Source: Candidatus Defluviilinea proxima
GTDB taxonomy: Bacteria > Chloroflexota > Anaerolineae > Anaerolineales > Villigracilaceae
DNA length: 64,000 nt
Direction: 5' to 3'
Assembly (NCBI GenBank): GCA_016721115.1
Contig: JADKIW010000001.1
Coordinates: 1 to 64,000 of the forward strand
Shown: positions 25,357 to 37,635 of the stretch, piece by piece
How positions within the stretch are numbered: position 1 is the stretch's first letter
Layout: every line of letters starts with the position of its first letter
Translations under genes and position numbers: made by a program
The notes under the pieces: generated by a model
The model's input: the letters and a program-made list of their open reading frames with translations, nothing else
Told to the model about the DNA's origin: nothing
The model's database searches: none

Positions 25357-26697
25357 TCAGGCGGGGTCAGATGCGGCATCATGGAAATCCAGTTGGTGTT
25401 CCAATGTAGGCGAAGCCTTTTGCAGGAGACTCATCACCGTGATGTGCAACCAGCCAAAGCTGACGGCGGTGATCACGAACATGAGGAAGAATGTGGATTG
25501 AGGAATGAACGTCCATTTTTGAAAAGCGGCGAACATGGGCGGCAGGAAGAACCCACCGAGCGCGCCCAACATGCCGACCAACCCACCGACTGCGCCGACA
25601 TCTTTCGGAAAATATTCGGGGATATATTTGTACACGGCGGCTTTGCCAACGCCCATGCAGATGCCGACGATGAACACCCAAAAGGTGAACCAAGCAACGT
25701 TCATTGAAAATGCAAACGCTTCACGTTGACCGCTGGGATCAACACTGGTTGGAACATCGAGAACAATTTTCGCGCTGGGCAATGAGAGGAAGAAGCAAGC
25801 CACCAACATCACACCGAAGACCCAGTACATCATGCGGCGTGCGCCAAATTTATCGGAGAGATAGCCGCCCAATGGTCGCAAGAGGCTTGCGGGGAAAATG
25901 AACAACGCAGTCAACAATGCGGCGTGTTTCAATTCCAATCCGTATACGTCCACATAATATTTGGGGAGCCAGACCGAAAGCGCAACGTATGCGCCGAACA
26001 CCACCACGTAATACAAACTGAATCGCCAGACACGAACGTACTTCAACGGCTTAAGCATTTCTTTCATCGGGCGATCTGCGCCAGGTTTGATATCCTGTTT
26101 CGGCGTGAAGACCCAGATGGCAACGGCAGTGATGCTCAATAGGATGCAATACATAAACGGGACGAAGCGCCAACCGCCTGGGATGAATCCGCCTGCCAAG
26201 CCGACTGCTGGAACTGCGGCAATCAACGCGGGACCGATCAGCTTCGTCACAGATGCCCCAACATTTCCCGCGCCGAAGACTCCCAGTGCAAATCCTTGTT
26301 GCGTGCGTGGAAACCAGGCTGAGTTCCATGAAATGCCAATCGAGAAAGCGTTGCCTGCCATCCCAACGAAGAACGCCCAGATCATCAACTCGGTGTACGT
26401 GTTGGCTTGACTGACCATGTAGGATGGAACAATGGTCGCCAATACCAACAACGTGAAGACGATCCGTCCGCCAAAACGGTCAGCCAGAATGCCAAACAGC
26501 AGACGCCATAACGAGCCGTTCAAAATAGCAATGGCGGCGAGCCAGCTTAACTGTACGTCGGTCAACCCAAATTCCTTGCGGATCGGAATTCCCAATACGC
26601 CGAACATCAACCAGACGGCGAACATCAATGTAAAGCCGATGGTGGAAAGCATCAGGACGCTGGATTTATTTTTTTGATTTATATTTTCTGCGGTCAT
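25357..26697 (-). CDS. Nitrate/nitrite transporter, NarK family (first)
   Basis: A 446-aa major facilitator protein with 12 predicted helices. FGAGNVGASVTKLIGPAL is a nitrate signature (GxxGNxGA) and WRLLFGILADRFGGR is the MFS loop 2-3 motif; NAFSIGISWNSAWFP is the first signature region. It imports nitrate and/or exports nitrite across the cytoplasmic membrane. Upstream, 90 bp of hairpin-rich sequence separate it from the second transporter. Sequence type differs clearly from the second copy, so the two may split the tasks of nitrate proton symport and nitrate/nitrite antiport. Confidence 0.88.
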   Translation of the reverse strand: MTAENINQKNKSSVLMLSTIGFTLMFAVWLMFGVLGIPIRKEFGLTDVQLSWLAAIAILNGSLWRLLFGILADRFGGRIVFTLLVLATIVPSYMVSQANTYTELMIWAFFVGMAGNAFSIGISWNSAWFPRTQQGFALGVFGAGNVGASVTKLIGPALIAAVPAVGLAGGFIPGGWRFVPFMYCILLSITAVAIWVFTPKQDIKPGADRPMKEMLKPLKYVRVWRFSLYYVVVFGAYVALSVWLPKYYVDVYGLELKHAALLTALFIFPASLLRPLGGYLSDKFGARRMMYWVFGVMLVACFFLSLPSAKIVLDVPTSVDPSGQREAFAFSMNVAWFTFWVFIVGICMGVGKAAVYKYIPEYFPKDVGAVGGLVGMLGALGGFFLPPMFAAFQKWTFIPQSTFFLMFVITAVSFGWLHITVMSLLQKASPTLEHQLDFHDAASDPA

Positions 26698-26731
26698 TAA
26701 TATATGTCTCTTTCAAAAATGAATGGGAATC

Positions 26732-26772
26732 CGAAAGTTCTACTTTCGGTGTTTCCTGAAGTAGAACTTCAG
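26732..26772. repeat. Two adjacent hairpins between the narK-type genes
   Basis: CCGAAAGTTCTACTTTCGG (26732-26750) and CTGAAGTAGAACTTCAG (26756-26772) each fold back, and they can also pair with each other through AGTTCTACTT and AAGTAGAACT. This may be a terminator/antiterminator-like pair or an intercistronic stabiliser. Confidence 0.55.
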
Positions 26773-26786
26773 GAGTCCGCAATCAA

Positions 26787-28124
26787 TTAGGATGGTTTTT
26801 CACAACCTTTGCGAGTGTAGTACCACCAGTTGATGGCGGTGGCGATGACGAAGAAAACTACGGTGCCGTAGAAAAATGGCAATGGAGAACCTGTGTTCGT
26901 GATCGAAGAACCGATCAGCGTGGAGAAGATGAACGGTCCATACGCCGCAATTGCCGCTGTCCAGCCGATGACGCCTGCGCTTTGACGGGGTGAGTCAGCG
27001 AAGATGATGGGATATTGTCTGAAGGTGGCGGCGTTGCCGATGCCTGTGAAGAGGAACAGGAACAACATGAAGGCGACGAAGAGCGTGAACTGATCCAATG
27101 AGGTCGGTGTAAACAAACCGAGGAACGCCATCGCCAGTGTGCCGATAATCAAGGCGATGCCTGTGATGTGTGTCAGAATGGCGCCGCCGTATTTGTCAGC
27201 AACGGGACCAAACACAATGCGAGCCAGTGAACCGATCAACGGACCGAGGAATGCGTATTTCAATGGGTCGGGTGCGCCTTCAAAAGACCCATAGAGTGAT
27301 TTAATCAACAGGGGAAAAGCAGCAGACAAACCTGAGAAAGAACCGAAGGTCATCACATAGGTGATCGTGCAAAACCACGTGTGCTTCATCCCGAAGATAT
27401 CCATCTGTTCTTTGAAAGAGGCTTTGATGGGCACACTCTTCAAATACATCCATGCCAGAACGCCCATGATGATGAGGAAGGGCACATAGATGAAAGCGGC
27501 GTTCTGAAGCCAGACGGACTTGGTCGCGTCTTTGACGGTCATGGTTTGTGAGCCGCCTGCCAATGTGCCGACAGCCGCAAAGCCGATGATCCACGGGGTG
27601 AGGAATTGGGTGAGGCTGACGCCGAAGTTGCCGATGCCCGCTTGAATGCCGAGCGCAGTACCTTGTAATTTTTTCGGGAAGAAGAAGCGTGTGCTGGGCA
27701 TGTAGGAGGAAAAGTCACCACCGCCGAAGCCCGCTGAAAACGCCAGCACCATGAACAACCAGAACGGCGTATTCGGATTCATCACTGCGAGACCGATACC
27801 GACGCAGGGAATTAATTTCAGGAATGTGGTGATGGTGATGACATGTCGCGAACCATATACTGGGATGAGGAACGTATGCAGGATGCGGAGCGTGCCGCCA
27901 GCCAGACCAGGCATTGCCGCCAGCCAGAATAATTGCATCGTGCTGAATTTGAATCCGATCTGTGGCATACGCACGACGATGCCGCTCATCATGAACCATG
28001 ATGCGAAGGATAAGGTCAATGCAAGCGTTGTGATGGTCAACGTGCGCCAGGCGATCTTACTGCCTGTCTCTTTCCAGAACTCGGGGTTTTCAGGTTCCCA
28101 TTTGGTAAGCCAGGTATTATCCAT
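26787..28124 (-). CDS. narK: Nitrate/nitrite transporter, NarK/NarU type (second)
   Basis: A 445-aa 12-helix MFS transporter. The N-terminal WEPENPEFWKETGSKIAWRTL closely resembles the start of E. coli NarK/NarU. IQAGIGNFGVSLTQFLTPW is one nitrate signature and FTGIGNAATFRQYPIIF is the second. This type is usually a nitrate/nitrite antiporter. It begins 27 bp after narI, so it is co-transcribed with the nitrate reductase operon and supplies NarG on the cytoplasmic side. Its closeness to the first transporter recalls the fused NarK1-NarK2 pair of some denitrifiers, here as separate genes. Confidence 0.9.
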   Translation of the reverse strand: MDNTWLTKWEPENPEFWKETGSKIAWRTLTITTLALTLSFASWFMMSGIVVRMPQIGFKFSTMQLFWLAAMPGLAGGTLRILHTFLIPVYGSRHVITITTFLKLIPCVGIGLAVMNPNTPFWLFMVLAFSAGFGGGDFSSYMPSTRFFFPKKLQGTALGIQAGIGNFGVSLTQFLTPWIIGFAAVGTLAGGSQTMTVKDATKSVWLQNAAFIYVPFLIIMGVLAWMYLKSVPIKASFKEQMDIFGMKHTWFCTITYVMTFGSFSGLSAAFPLLIKSLYGSFEGAPDPLKYAFLGPLIGSLARIVFGPVADKYGGAILTHITGIALIIGTLAMAFLGLFTPTSLDQFTLFVAFMLFLFLFTGIGNAATFRQYPIIFADSPRQSAGVIGWTAAIAAYGPFIFSTLIGSSITNTGSPLPFFYGTVVFFVIATAINWWYYTRKGCEKPS

Positions 28125-28151
28125 TTTTGTTTGTCTCCGTGAAGTAGTAAG

Positions 28152-28829
28152 TTACGAACTGGCTTTCCGCCGAGTCCAGATGACGAGTTGGAAGCGCCGC
28201 CACAGATATGAGAGCGGGAAGGTTGCGATATGCACCAGTCTGCTGAACGGCATCAGCGCGAATAACAGGAAGCCCGTGAGGAAATGGAATTTATGCGCAA
28301 GCGGCATGGCTGTGACATATTGCGGTGCAGGTTGGAAAAAAGCCAGCGAGTTCATCCAGGGTGTGGCGGTATGCAGAAACCACGTCGCGCCCCAGCGATA
28401 GGCAAAGGCAAGCACGAGTCCAAAGAAGACCTGCCCGAACAACAAGCTCAAGATGATCCAGTCCACGGGCGTGGTGACAGCTCGAATTTTGGAATTGGTA
28501 AGCCGCCGATAGAGCATGATGCCTGCGCCGACCAAAGCCATGATGCCTAAAACTTTGCCAGCCAGTTCGGAGAGATAAAGCAATTCGGGTGTGCTGTGCA
28601 AAGCCGCCATCACTTTTGGAATGGCAAAGCCTGCCAGGTGGATGAACGTGGTCGGAAGGATGCCGTAGTGCCAGAGTGTGGAGCCCCAAAACTGCAAGTC
28701 GTTTTCGAGGAACTGTGAAGACAGGCTCGTGAATGAATATTGATTGGTCAGGTAACGATAGATCGTCCCGACGATCCCGATGGCAAGCGCCACATAAGGG
28801 AATACGACAAAAAGTAGAATATCAGTCAT
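28152..28829 (-). CDS. narI: Respiratory nitrate reductase gamma subunit NarI
   Basis: A 225-aa membrane cytochrome b with five predicted helices. It oxidises quinol on the outer side and passes electrons to NarH through two hemes. LWHYGILPTTFIHLAGFAIP holds His ligands of the first helix pair, and LAHKFHFLTGFLLFALMPFSRLVHI carries the distal ones. Length matches the family. It overlaps the narJ stop by 8 nt, as is common in nar operons. Confidence 0.93.
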   Translation of the reverse strand: MTDILLFVVFPYVALAIGIVGTIYRYLTNQYSFTSLSSQFLENDLQFWGSTLWHYGILPTTFIHLAGFAIPKVMAALHSTPELLYLSELAGKVLGIMALVGAGIMLYRRLTNSKIRAVTTPVDWIILSLLFGQVFFGLVLAFAYRWGATWFLHTATPWMNSLAFFQPAPQYVTAMPLAHKFHFLTGFLLFALMPFSRLVHIATFPLSYLWRRFQLVIWTRRKASS

Positions 28830-29376
28830 GACTCAATTCCTTTTCAGGGGTGCGGACAAGAAACAGTTGAAGCGCCGAGAGAAGCCCAAAGTATGGGTTC
28901 TCGGATTCCTCACCGAAGACTTTCAACATTTTTTCCAGCGCGGGCATGATGCCATCGTTGATCAACGCCTGACAGAACTCGTCCTGTCGGTTGGTTGCAT
29001 CTAATCCAATAAAACGCAGGACAACCGCCAGGTTGTCTGGCAATTCCTGCACAGCGGAGTAGCCGACGCCGTGATAGGCTTCGTTCAACTGCGCCATGAA
29101 GGCTCCGCGTTTATAACTTTCGCCAAACAACTGATACCCAAGATAGGGATAGCAGACGGGTTGCATGTCGAACGTGGTGGTGAACAGTTCCCGCATCTTT
29201 TCCAGGGACAGTTGGTCGAGCTTGCGAACGAATTTTTCCAACGCCTCAGCGGATTCGGGGGAAAGCGGCGTTAGTTGTTCGAGCAATCGTCCTGCCTGCT
29301 CTGTCATTTCGGAGGCAGGATATTCCAACAGCGCGGCGAACGAGTCAAATAACAAGGAGGTTGAATCTTTAGACAT
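28822..29376 (-). CDS. narJ: Nitrate reductase chaperone NarJ
   Basis: A 184-aa helical protein of the TorD/NarJ family, which holds NarG and helps insert the molybdenum cofactor. LFDSFAALLEYPASEMTEQAGRLL and DMQPVCYPYLGYQLFGESYKRGAFM are the typical N-terminal and central segments. It is a cytoplasmic assembly factor and not part of the final enzyme. It is separated from narH by 3 bp and overlaps narI. Confidence 0.9.
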   Translation of the reverse strand: MSKDSTSLLFDSFAALLEYPASEMTEQAGRLLEQLTPLSPESAEALEKFVRKLDQLSLEKMRELFTTTFDMQPVCYPYLGYQLFGESYKRGAFMAQLNEAYHGVGYSAVQELPDNLAVVLRFIGLDATNRQDEFCQALINDGIMPALEKMLKVFGEESENPYFGLLSALQLFLVRTPEKELSHD

Positions 29377-29379
29377 GGC

Positions 29380-30882
29380 TTACAAACCTCTCTGCGGACC
29401 CTGGCGTTTACCGAAGCCAGTCTCTGCCTTGCGTTGTTGCGGATCGTGCGTCTCTTCGATGTCGCCTTCACGGCTGTAGGGCGGGATGACAAACCGTTCC
29501 TGATACGTGGGCAGGGATGTCAGGCGATAGATGGCTTCCGCTTCTTCGGCGGTCATGCCCGCTTTAGCGAGCGCGGCGGCGGCTTGTTCGGTCGTCACAT
29601 CGCCGACAGTTTCAGCGCGTTTGTAGAGACGGACAGCGATCATTTTCTGATAGGACTTGATGACCAGTTCGTCATTCCCTGCCGCCAACGTGCGCGACAT
29701 GTAGCGGACAGGCACGCGGGCATTCTCCAGTGAACTGAACAGATCGGTTTCCACGCGCTGGGTGCCGTTTTCCTGAGTCGCATTGAGGACGGGCAGAAGC
29801 GGAGGCACATAGAACAACATGGGGAGCGTGCGGTATTCGGGATGAAGCGGCAGAGCCAGTTCCCATTCTTTGACGTAACGATACACGGGTGAGTTTTGAG
29901 CGGCGGTGATCACACCGTCGGGTATGCCGCTTTCTTTTGCGGCGGCAACAACTTTCGGGTCGTGAGGATCGAGGATCATCTCCCGCTGACGCTGGACGAG
30001 TTGCTCATCAGGCACTTTAAGGGCATCGGTAATCTGGTCTGCGTCATACAGCAAGACACCCAGATAACGGATACGTCCGACGCACGAATGGAAACAGGCG
30101 GGGGCTTGTCCCGTTTCGAGGCGCGGGTAGCACAGAATACATTTTTCAGATTTGCCAGTGGACCAGTTGTAGTAGGTCTTTTTATAAGGGCAAGCCGAGA
30201 CGCACATACGCCAGCCGCGACACTTGTCTTGATTGATCAGCACCACGCCATCTTCGGCGCGTTTATAGATCGCACCCGATGGACACGCCGCGCCACAAGC
30301 CGCATTCAAACAGTGGTTGCAGATGCGCGGCATATAAAAGTAAAAGAGTTGTTCGATGGAAAAGAGGCGTTGTTTTTCCTCCGCGCTCATGTTTTTGAGT
30401 AGTGGGTCATTGACCGCGTAAATATTCGAACCGCCGAGGTCGTCATCCCAGTTGGGACCTGATTCGATATCGATGGGCTTGCCGTCAATACGCGAGATGG
30501 GACGCGCCGTCGGCTGGTCATCGCCGAGCGGGGAATTGAACAGGTCGCTGTAGTTGTACGTCCACGGTTCGTAGTAATCATCCATCGTGGGCATGGCGGG
30601 GTTGGAAAACAAATTGCCGAATGTCTGCAAACGGTTTTGGAGTTTTAATTTCAGGGTGGGGTCCTTGGGCTTGTCCTCAAGTTCCCAGCCGCCGTGATAT
30701 TTTTCCTGGTCTTCCCATTGCGTGGGGAAACCGACGCCTGGCTTTGTCTCCACATTGTTCCACCACATATACTCCGCACCTTGACGGTCGGTCCAGATGT
30801 TTTTACAGGCGACACTGCATGTGTGACAGCCGATACATTTATCGAGATGGAATACCATTGAAACTTGTGATCGAATTTTCAT
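29380..30882 (-). CDS. narH: Respiratory nitrate reductase beta subunit NarH
   Basis: A 500-aa iron-sulfur subunit moving electrons from NarI to NarG. Four Cys groups are visible: CIGCHTCSVACK near residue 17, CNHCLNAACGAACP, CRGWRMCVSACP (Trp in place of a Cys, as expected for the [3Fe-4S] cluster) and CILCYPRLETGQAPACFHSC. These correspond to three [4Fe-4S] and one [3Fe-4S] cluster. The start ATG 30882 lacks an obvious strong ribosome-binding site. Between it and narG lies a separate lipoprotein gene, which is unusual because narG and narH are normally adjacent. Confidence 0.95.
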   Translation of the reverse strand: MKIRSQVSMVFHLDKCIGCHTCSVACKNIWTDRQGAEYMWWNNVETKPGVGFPTQWEDQEKYHGGWELEDKPKDPTLKLKLQNRLQTFGNLFSNPAMPTMDDYYEPWTYNYSDLFNSPLGDDQPTARPISRIDGKPIDIESGPNWDDDLGGSNIYAVNDPLLKNMSAEEKQRLFSIEQLFYFYMPRICNHCLNAACGAACPSGAIYKRAEDGVVLINQDKCRGWRMCVSACPYKKTYYNWSTGKSEKCILCYPRLETGQAPACFHSCVGRIRYLGVLLYDADQITDALKVPDEQLVQRQREMILDPHDPKVVAAAKESGIPDGVITAAQNSPVYRYVKEWELALPLHPEYRTLPMLFYVPPLLPVLNATQENGTQRVETDLFSSLENARVPVRYMSRTLAAGNDELVIKSYQKMIAVRLYKRAETVGDVTTEQAAAALAKAGMTAEEAEAIYRLTSLPTYQERFVIPPYSREGDIEETHDPQQRKAETGFGKRQGPQRGL

Positions 30883-30926
30883 AATGTTATGTCCTATTTT
30901 GGTATGAATATTTCATGCGCTATTTT

Positions 30927-31910
30927 CTACGGTTGTTTAGGAAGCAACATGGCTGTATATACCCATTGGGGGTTTGGGGATAATGTCATCATTGGTATGG
31001 CGTCAGGAGCAGGATTCGAAATGCTGACAACAAAGACGAACTCTGTTCCTTCTGGAAAACTTGCTGCGGGAACATATTGCATCAAGTATCCTTTCTCGTC
31101 CATTTCTACAGTCCAGGAAGTTTGATAGTGATAATCATCAATTCCCCAGCCTAGCGAAGTGTAGAACAAAACCTCTACAATCTGAGATGGAGCAAAGCCA
31201 GCAAAAAAGATTTGCACATCATCGCCTTTTGCTAGTGATGTTGCACACATCGCCTCAAAATCCCTATAGACTCCGCCGCCGCCAACAAAAACTCGGGGGG
31301 CGTTGTTAATATTAAATTCACCAGTAGCTGTATAGCTGCTACTTGAAATGTCGAAAGCGTATTTTCCTGGCGATAATGTTTGGAGCGAATCCAGACAATA
31401 ACGTTCGCCTGGAACAACTTGCTGAACGAATGTATCGGCGCTTCCATCTGGCTTTCCAAGAGTAATGTCGATTGCTTTGGCTTCGTTCGATTCACCTGCC
31501 TCACACAGGAACAACACGGGATATTCGAGGTAAACGCCTGTAATCGCGGGCAAGTCTGGGTTTTTGATACAGGGTCCGCGTCCCCCACCATATGGACGCA
31601 GGATCGTTGTCTCTATGCTCATATTGTGTGGAAATGTAGCCGATGTTTGGAAAATATCACCAGGAAGCAACTCCACTTTGGGAAAATCAGGATACTCAGG
31701 AATTTCGATCGCCAGTGTGGGCGGCAAAGAGGTTGCTGTTGGAACTGGAACCGTTTGCGCAGAAATCGATGTTTCCTTCGGTGATTCTGTTTCTGCAGGC
31801 GGACTGCCAGGCGTAAAAGTCTGGCAAGCCAGGCTGATCATCGCCATCAATAAAACAGTCAGAAACAAAGGATTTTTCTTGATAATGCTCATAACGTTGT
31901 GTCTTTTCAT
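30927..31910 (-). CDS. Unrecognised lipoprotein encoded between narG and narH
   Basis: A 327-aa protein with a hydrophobic leader ending in the lipobox ISLAC, then a Thr/Pro/Ser-rich linker (SPPAETESPKETS, VPVPTATSLPPT). The rest is predicted beta-rich, with paired Cys residues (GPCIKN, LFLCEAG, YCLD, AMCATS) that could form disulfides. A Gly-rich FVGGGGVYRDFEAM segment is present. It resembles Anaerolineae surface lipoproteins only in general make-up, and no enzymatic motif was found. The gene is on the same strand as the nar genes, 65 bp after narG and 44 bp before narH, so it is transcribed with them. It may be an insertion without function in nitrate reduction, or an extracytoplasmic partner. 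Confidence 0.7.
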   Translation of the reverse strand: MKRHNVMSIIKKNPLFLTVLLMAMISLACQTFTPGSPPAETESPKETSISAQTVPVPTATSLPPTLAIEIPEYPDFPKVELLPGDIFQTSATFPHNMSIETTILRPYGGGRGPCIKNPDLPAITGVYLEYPVLFLCEAGESNEAKAIDITLGKPDGSADTFVQQVVPGERYCLDSLQTLSPGKYAFDISSSSYTATGEFNINNAPRVFVGGGGVYRDFEAMCATSLAKGDDVQIFFAGFAPSQIVEVLFYTSLGWGIDDYHYQTSWTVEMDEKGYLMQYVPAASFPEGTEFVFVVSISNPAPDAIPMMTLSPNPQWVYTAMLLPKQP

Positions 31911-31975
31911 GTTGGCAAACCTACTAATCTTTGGCTATACTCTCGAATAAACCCGCAATGGCTAATTTCACGCCG

Positions 31976-35608
<3,633 letters not shown>

Positions 35609-35710
35609 AATGTCTCCTTGAAAACCCGATGGGGTTCCTTTATAAGGCTTGGCAAAACTCTGTTTTTTGACCACGGTCTGTGGTCAGTGGTTCTGCGCAA
35701 GTCTTGCTTT

Positions 35711-36292
35711 CTACTTCCTGATTTCCGCTTCGGCTTGCTTGACCAACGCCGCACGGACTCTCCGTAAACGGTTGCGATAGATAAACCCAAGTACGATAGC
35801 GGCGCCAATCGTGCCAAGAATGCTGATGCCGAACACCAACAGTTCCTTGTCCGCTTCGGGTTGCCCAACGGATGATTTCATGAAAGCGAGCAAGTCGGCT
35901 TGCTCCCCTTCTGTGAGGGGATCAGTTTCATATATAGGTTTCATCACTGGCGAGATGACCGATCCCGTATTCGAGAGAACGCCAACGATTTCCTCATCAC
36001 TGCGCTCTGTGGATACGTCGGTCAGGTTGGGTCCTAGCGCCCCGCCGCCAAGGATTCCGTTATCGCCCACGCTATGACATCCCATGCAGGGTGGACCTTC
36101 ATGCTCGAAGTGGGCATAGCCCATAAATAACTTCCGTCCGTTTTCAACATCCCCAGCCGCAATGGCTTCGGCGGAAGCAGGTTGGGCTATCTCTTGCTCA
36201 GGCGCGGCTCCGCACCCAACGAGCAAGAATAGAAGAAACACAATGGACAAGAGAGGTATTCGTTCTTTCAATTTGCCGTTTCTGTTTATCAT
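35711..36292 (-). CDS. Membrane-anchored cytochrome c preceding narG
   Basis: A 193-aa protein with a lipobox (LFLLVGC), one heme site CMGCH near residue 70 and a C-terminal membrane helix (LVFGISILGTIGAAIVLGFIY) with basic tail. PVMKPIYETDPLTEGEQADLLAFM supplies a likely axial Met. Cytochromes c next to narG (NarC) occur in Thermus and other lineages and assist enzyme attachment or electron transfer; this one is placed like NarC, but sequence identity to it is not established here. The gene leads the operon with narG. Confidence 0.75.
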   Translation of the reverse strand: MINRNGKLKERIPLLSIVFLLFLLVGCGAAPEQEIAQPASAEAIAAGDVENGRKLFMGYAHFEHEGPPCMGCHSVGDNGILGGGALGPNLTDVSTERSDEEIVGVLSNTGSVISPVMKPIYETDPLTEGEQADLLAFMKSSVGQPEADKELLVFGISILGTIGAAIVLGFIYRNRLRRVRAALVKQAEAEIRK

Positions 36293-36311
36293 GGGTTATG
36301 CAAACTCCTGG

Positions 36312-36701
36312 CTAACTGTTTTTGGATTTAGATCCGTTCGCTTCCTGTGTGCGGTTGGCACTGTTGCGAATGGTTTCAAGCAGATTGTCGCCGCGGGCGG
36401 GCAATGTGTGCGTGGAAACGATTCGAAAGACGTTCTCGCTCAGCCCCGTGCGGATCACAGAAAGTTCCGAGTATTGCTCGATAATGGATCTGGTCAATTC
36501 ATCCGCGGTCTCGCTCTGCAAGTTCTCATCCGCAATAACAACGACGGACGGCTTCGCTTCCAGCAATCGCTCACAAATATTCGGGTCGCCTAATTTCCAT
36601 GAACCGATCAGCTCAATATCTTTTTCTGTGCGCAAAATCATCTCCAGGCTTTCGCCGAAGAGGTTCGTAGAGCAGATCAACAGAACTCTATGCTTTGACA
36701 T
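36312..36701 (-). CDS. Stand-alone receiver-like protein
   Basis: A 129-aa protein if started at ATG 36701; a TTG 36 bp further up gives 141 aa. The order of strands and helices fits a response-regulator receiver (KHRVLLICSTNLFGESLEMIL, PSVVVIADENL with a possible phospho-acceptor Asp). The conserved acidic pair at the N-terminus and the Lys near the end are not clear, so it may be a degenerate pseudo-receiver. No DNA-binding domain follows. It lies 19 bp upstream of the cytochrome c gene of the nar operon and probably belongs to that transcript. Confidence 0.6.
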   Translation of the reverse strand: MSKHRVLLICSTNLFGESLEMILRTEKDIELIGSWKLGDPNICERLLEAKPSVVVIADENLQSETADELTRSIIEQYSELSVIRTGLSENVFRIVSTHTLPARGDNLLETIRNSANRTQEANGSKSKNS

Positions 36702-36792
36702 GGTCGTATGTGATAAATAGAACAAAGTCTGCCCCAAGGTTAATTGGAATCACGGTGCAATCCCATCCTCCCCCATCCCGCAATTGGAATGA

Positions 36793-36822
36793 AAAAAGAG
36801 TGATTATCAAATCACTCTTTTT
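36793..36822. terminator. Terminator of the narXL-type operon
   Basis: AAAAAGAGTGAT at 36793-36804 pairs with ATCACTCTTTTT at 36811-36822. The A- and T-runs allow termination on both strands. It lies downstream of the minus-strand response regulator gene. Confidence 0.85.
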
Positions 36823-36866
36823 CAAAAAGAATTAGTTCTTCTGGTATTAACTACTCAGCCACAGAT

Positions 36867-36965
36867 CATGTCGCTGCGAGGCGCTCTTGGTTTTGCCGAA
36901 GCAGTCTCCTCGTAATAAGAGATTGCTTCGGCGGGAAGAACAAAAGCCCGCCTCGCAACGACATG
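36867..36965. repeat. About 99-bp palindromic repeat element, family shared with 58537-58624
   Basis: The ends CATGTCGCTGCGAGGCG and CGCCTCGCAACGACATG are inverted with one mismatch. Inside are GCCGAAGCAGTCTC and GAGATTGCTTCGGC, also inverted. The same building blocks (GTC-TTGCGAG ends, GAAGCAATCTC inside) occur in a second copy at 58537-58624. It resembles a non-autonomous mobile palindrome. Confidence 0.8.
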
Positions 36966-36983
36966 CTGAATTGTTACTCTGCT

Positions 36984-37634
36984 TTACAAAATACCCTTGG
37001 CTTGCGCCGCCCTCGTCGCCTCACGCCGTGTGGACACGTGTAACTTCGACAGGATATTGCGTATGTGTGTCTTGACCGTATTCAGGCTGATGTTCAACGT
37101 GGTGGCGATCTCTTTATCCGTTGCGCCTTTGGATGCTTCTACTAATACCTGCTGTTCCCGCTCGGTCAGCCCGCTGTCATCTTCTTTCTCAGACACGCTG
37201 CCTTTGCTCAACCGCCGAAATTCCGAGAGGACGCGTCCCGCAAGACTTGGCGATATGGCGGCTTCTCCGCGTAATGCGCCGCGCAACATCTCCAGCATAT
37301 ATTGTGATTGAATATCTTTCAACAGATAACCTTGAGCGCCATTCTTAATCGCTTCGAAGAGCATGTTGTCATCCCCACGGACGGTCAACATGACAATGAT
37401 CGTCTCAGGCAGAATCTGTTTAATTTGCCGCACCGCTTCAATGCCATCCATGCCCGGCATTTGCACGTCCATTAAGATCAGGTCAGGTTTTAATTCCTGC
37501 GCTTTGACAAAGGCTTCCAATCCATCATTGGCTTCACCCACCACTTGCATATCAGGTTGGTTGTTGATGATGCCTGCCAACCCCTCACGAAAGAGGGCGT
37601 GGTCGTCAGCCAGTAATACACGGACTCGTTCCAT
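36984..37634 (-). CDS. narL: NarL/FixJ-family response regulator
   Basis: A 216-aa regulator. The receiver has DDHALFRE, PDLILMDVQMPG with the phospho-acceptor Asp near residue 55, and LTVRG with Lys in GYLLKDI. The C-terminal LuxR-type HTH reads LTEREQQVLVEASKGATDKEIATTLNISLNTVKTHIRNIL. It abuts the histidine kinase gene (1 bp gap), so the pair is NarX/NarL-like. Given the nitrate-sensing motif in the kinase, its likely targets are the nar genes on the same strand. The symbol rests on context and family. Confidence 0.85.
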   Translation of the reverse strand: MERVRVLLADDHALFREGLAGIINNQPDMQVVGEANDGLEAFVKAQELKPDLILMDVQMPGMDGIEAVRQIKQILPETIIVMLTVRGDDNMLFEAIKNGAQGYLLKDIQSQYMLEMLRGALRGEAAISPSLAGRVLSEFRRLSKGSVSEKEDDSGLTEREQQVLVEASKGATDKEIATTLNISLNTVKTHIRNILSKLHVSTRREATRAAQAKGIL

Positions 37635-37635
37635 C

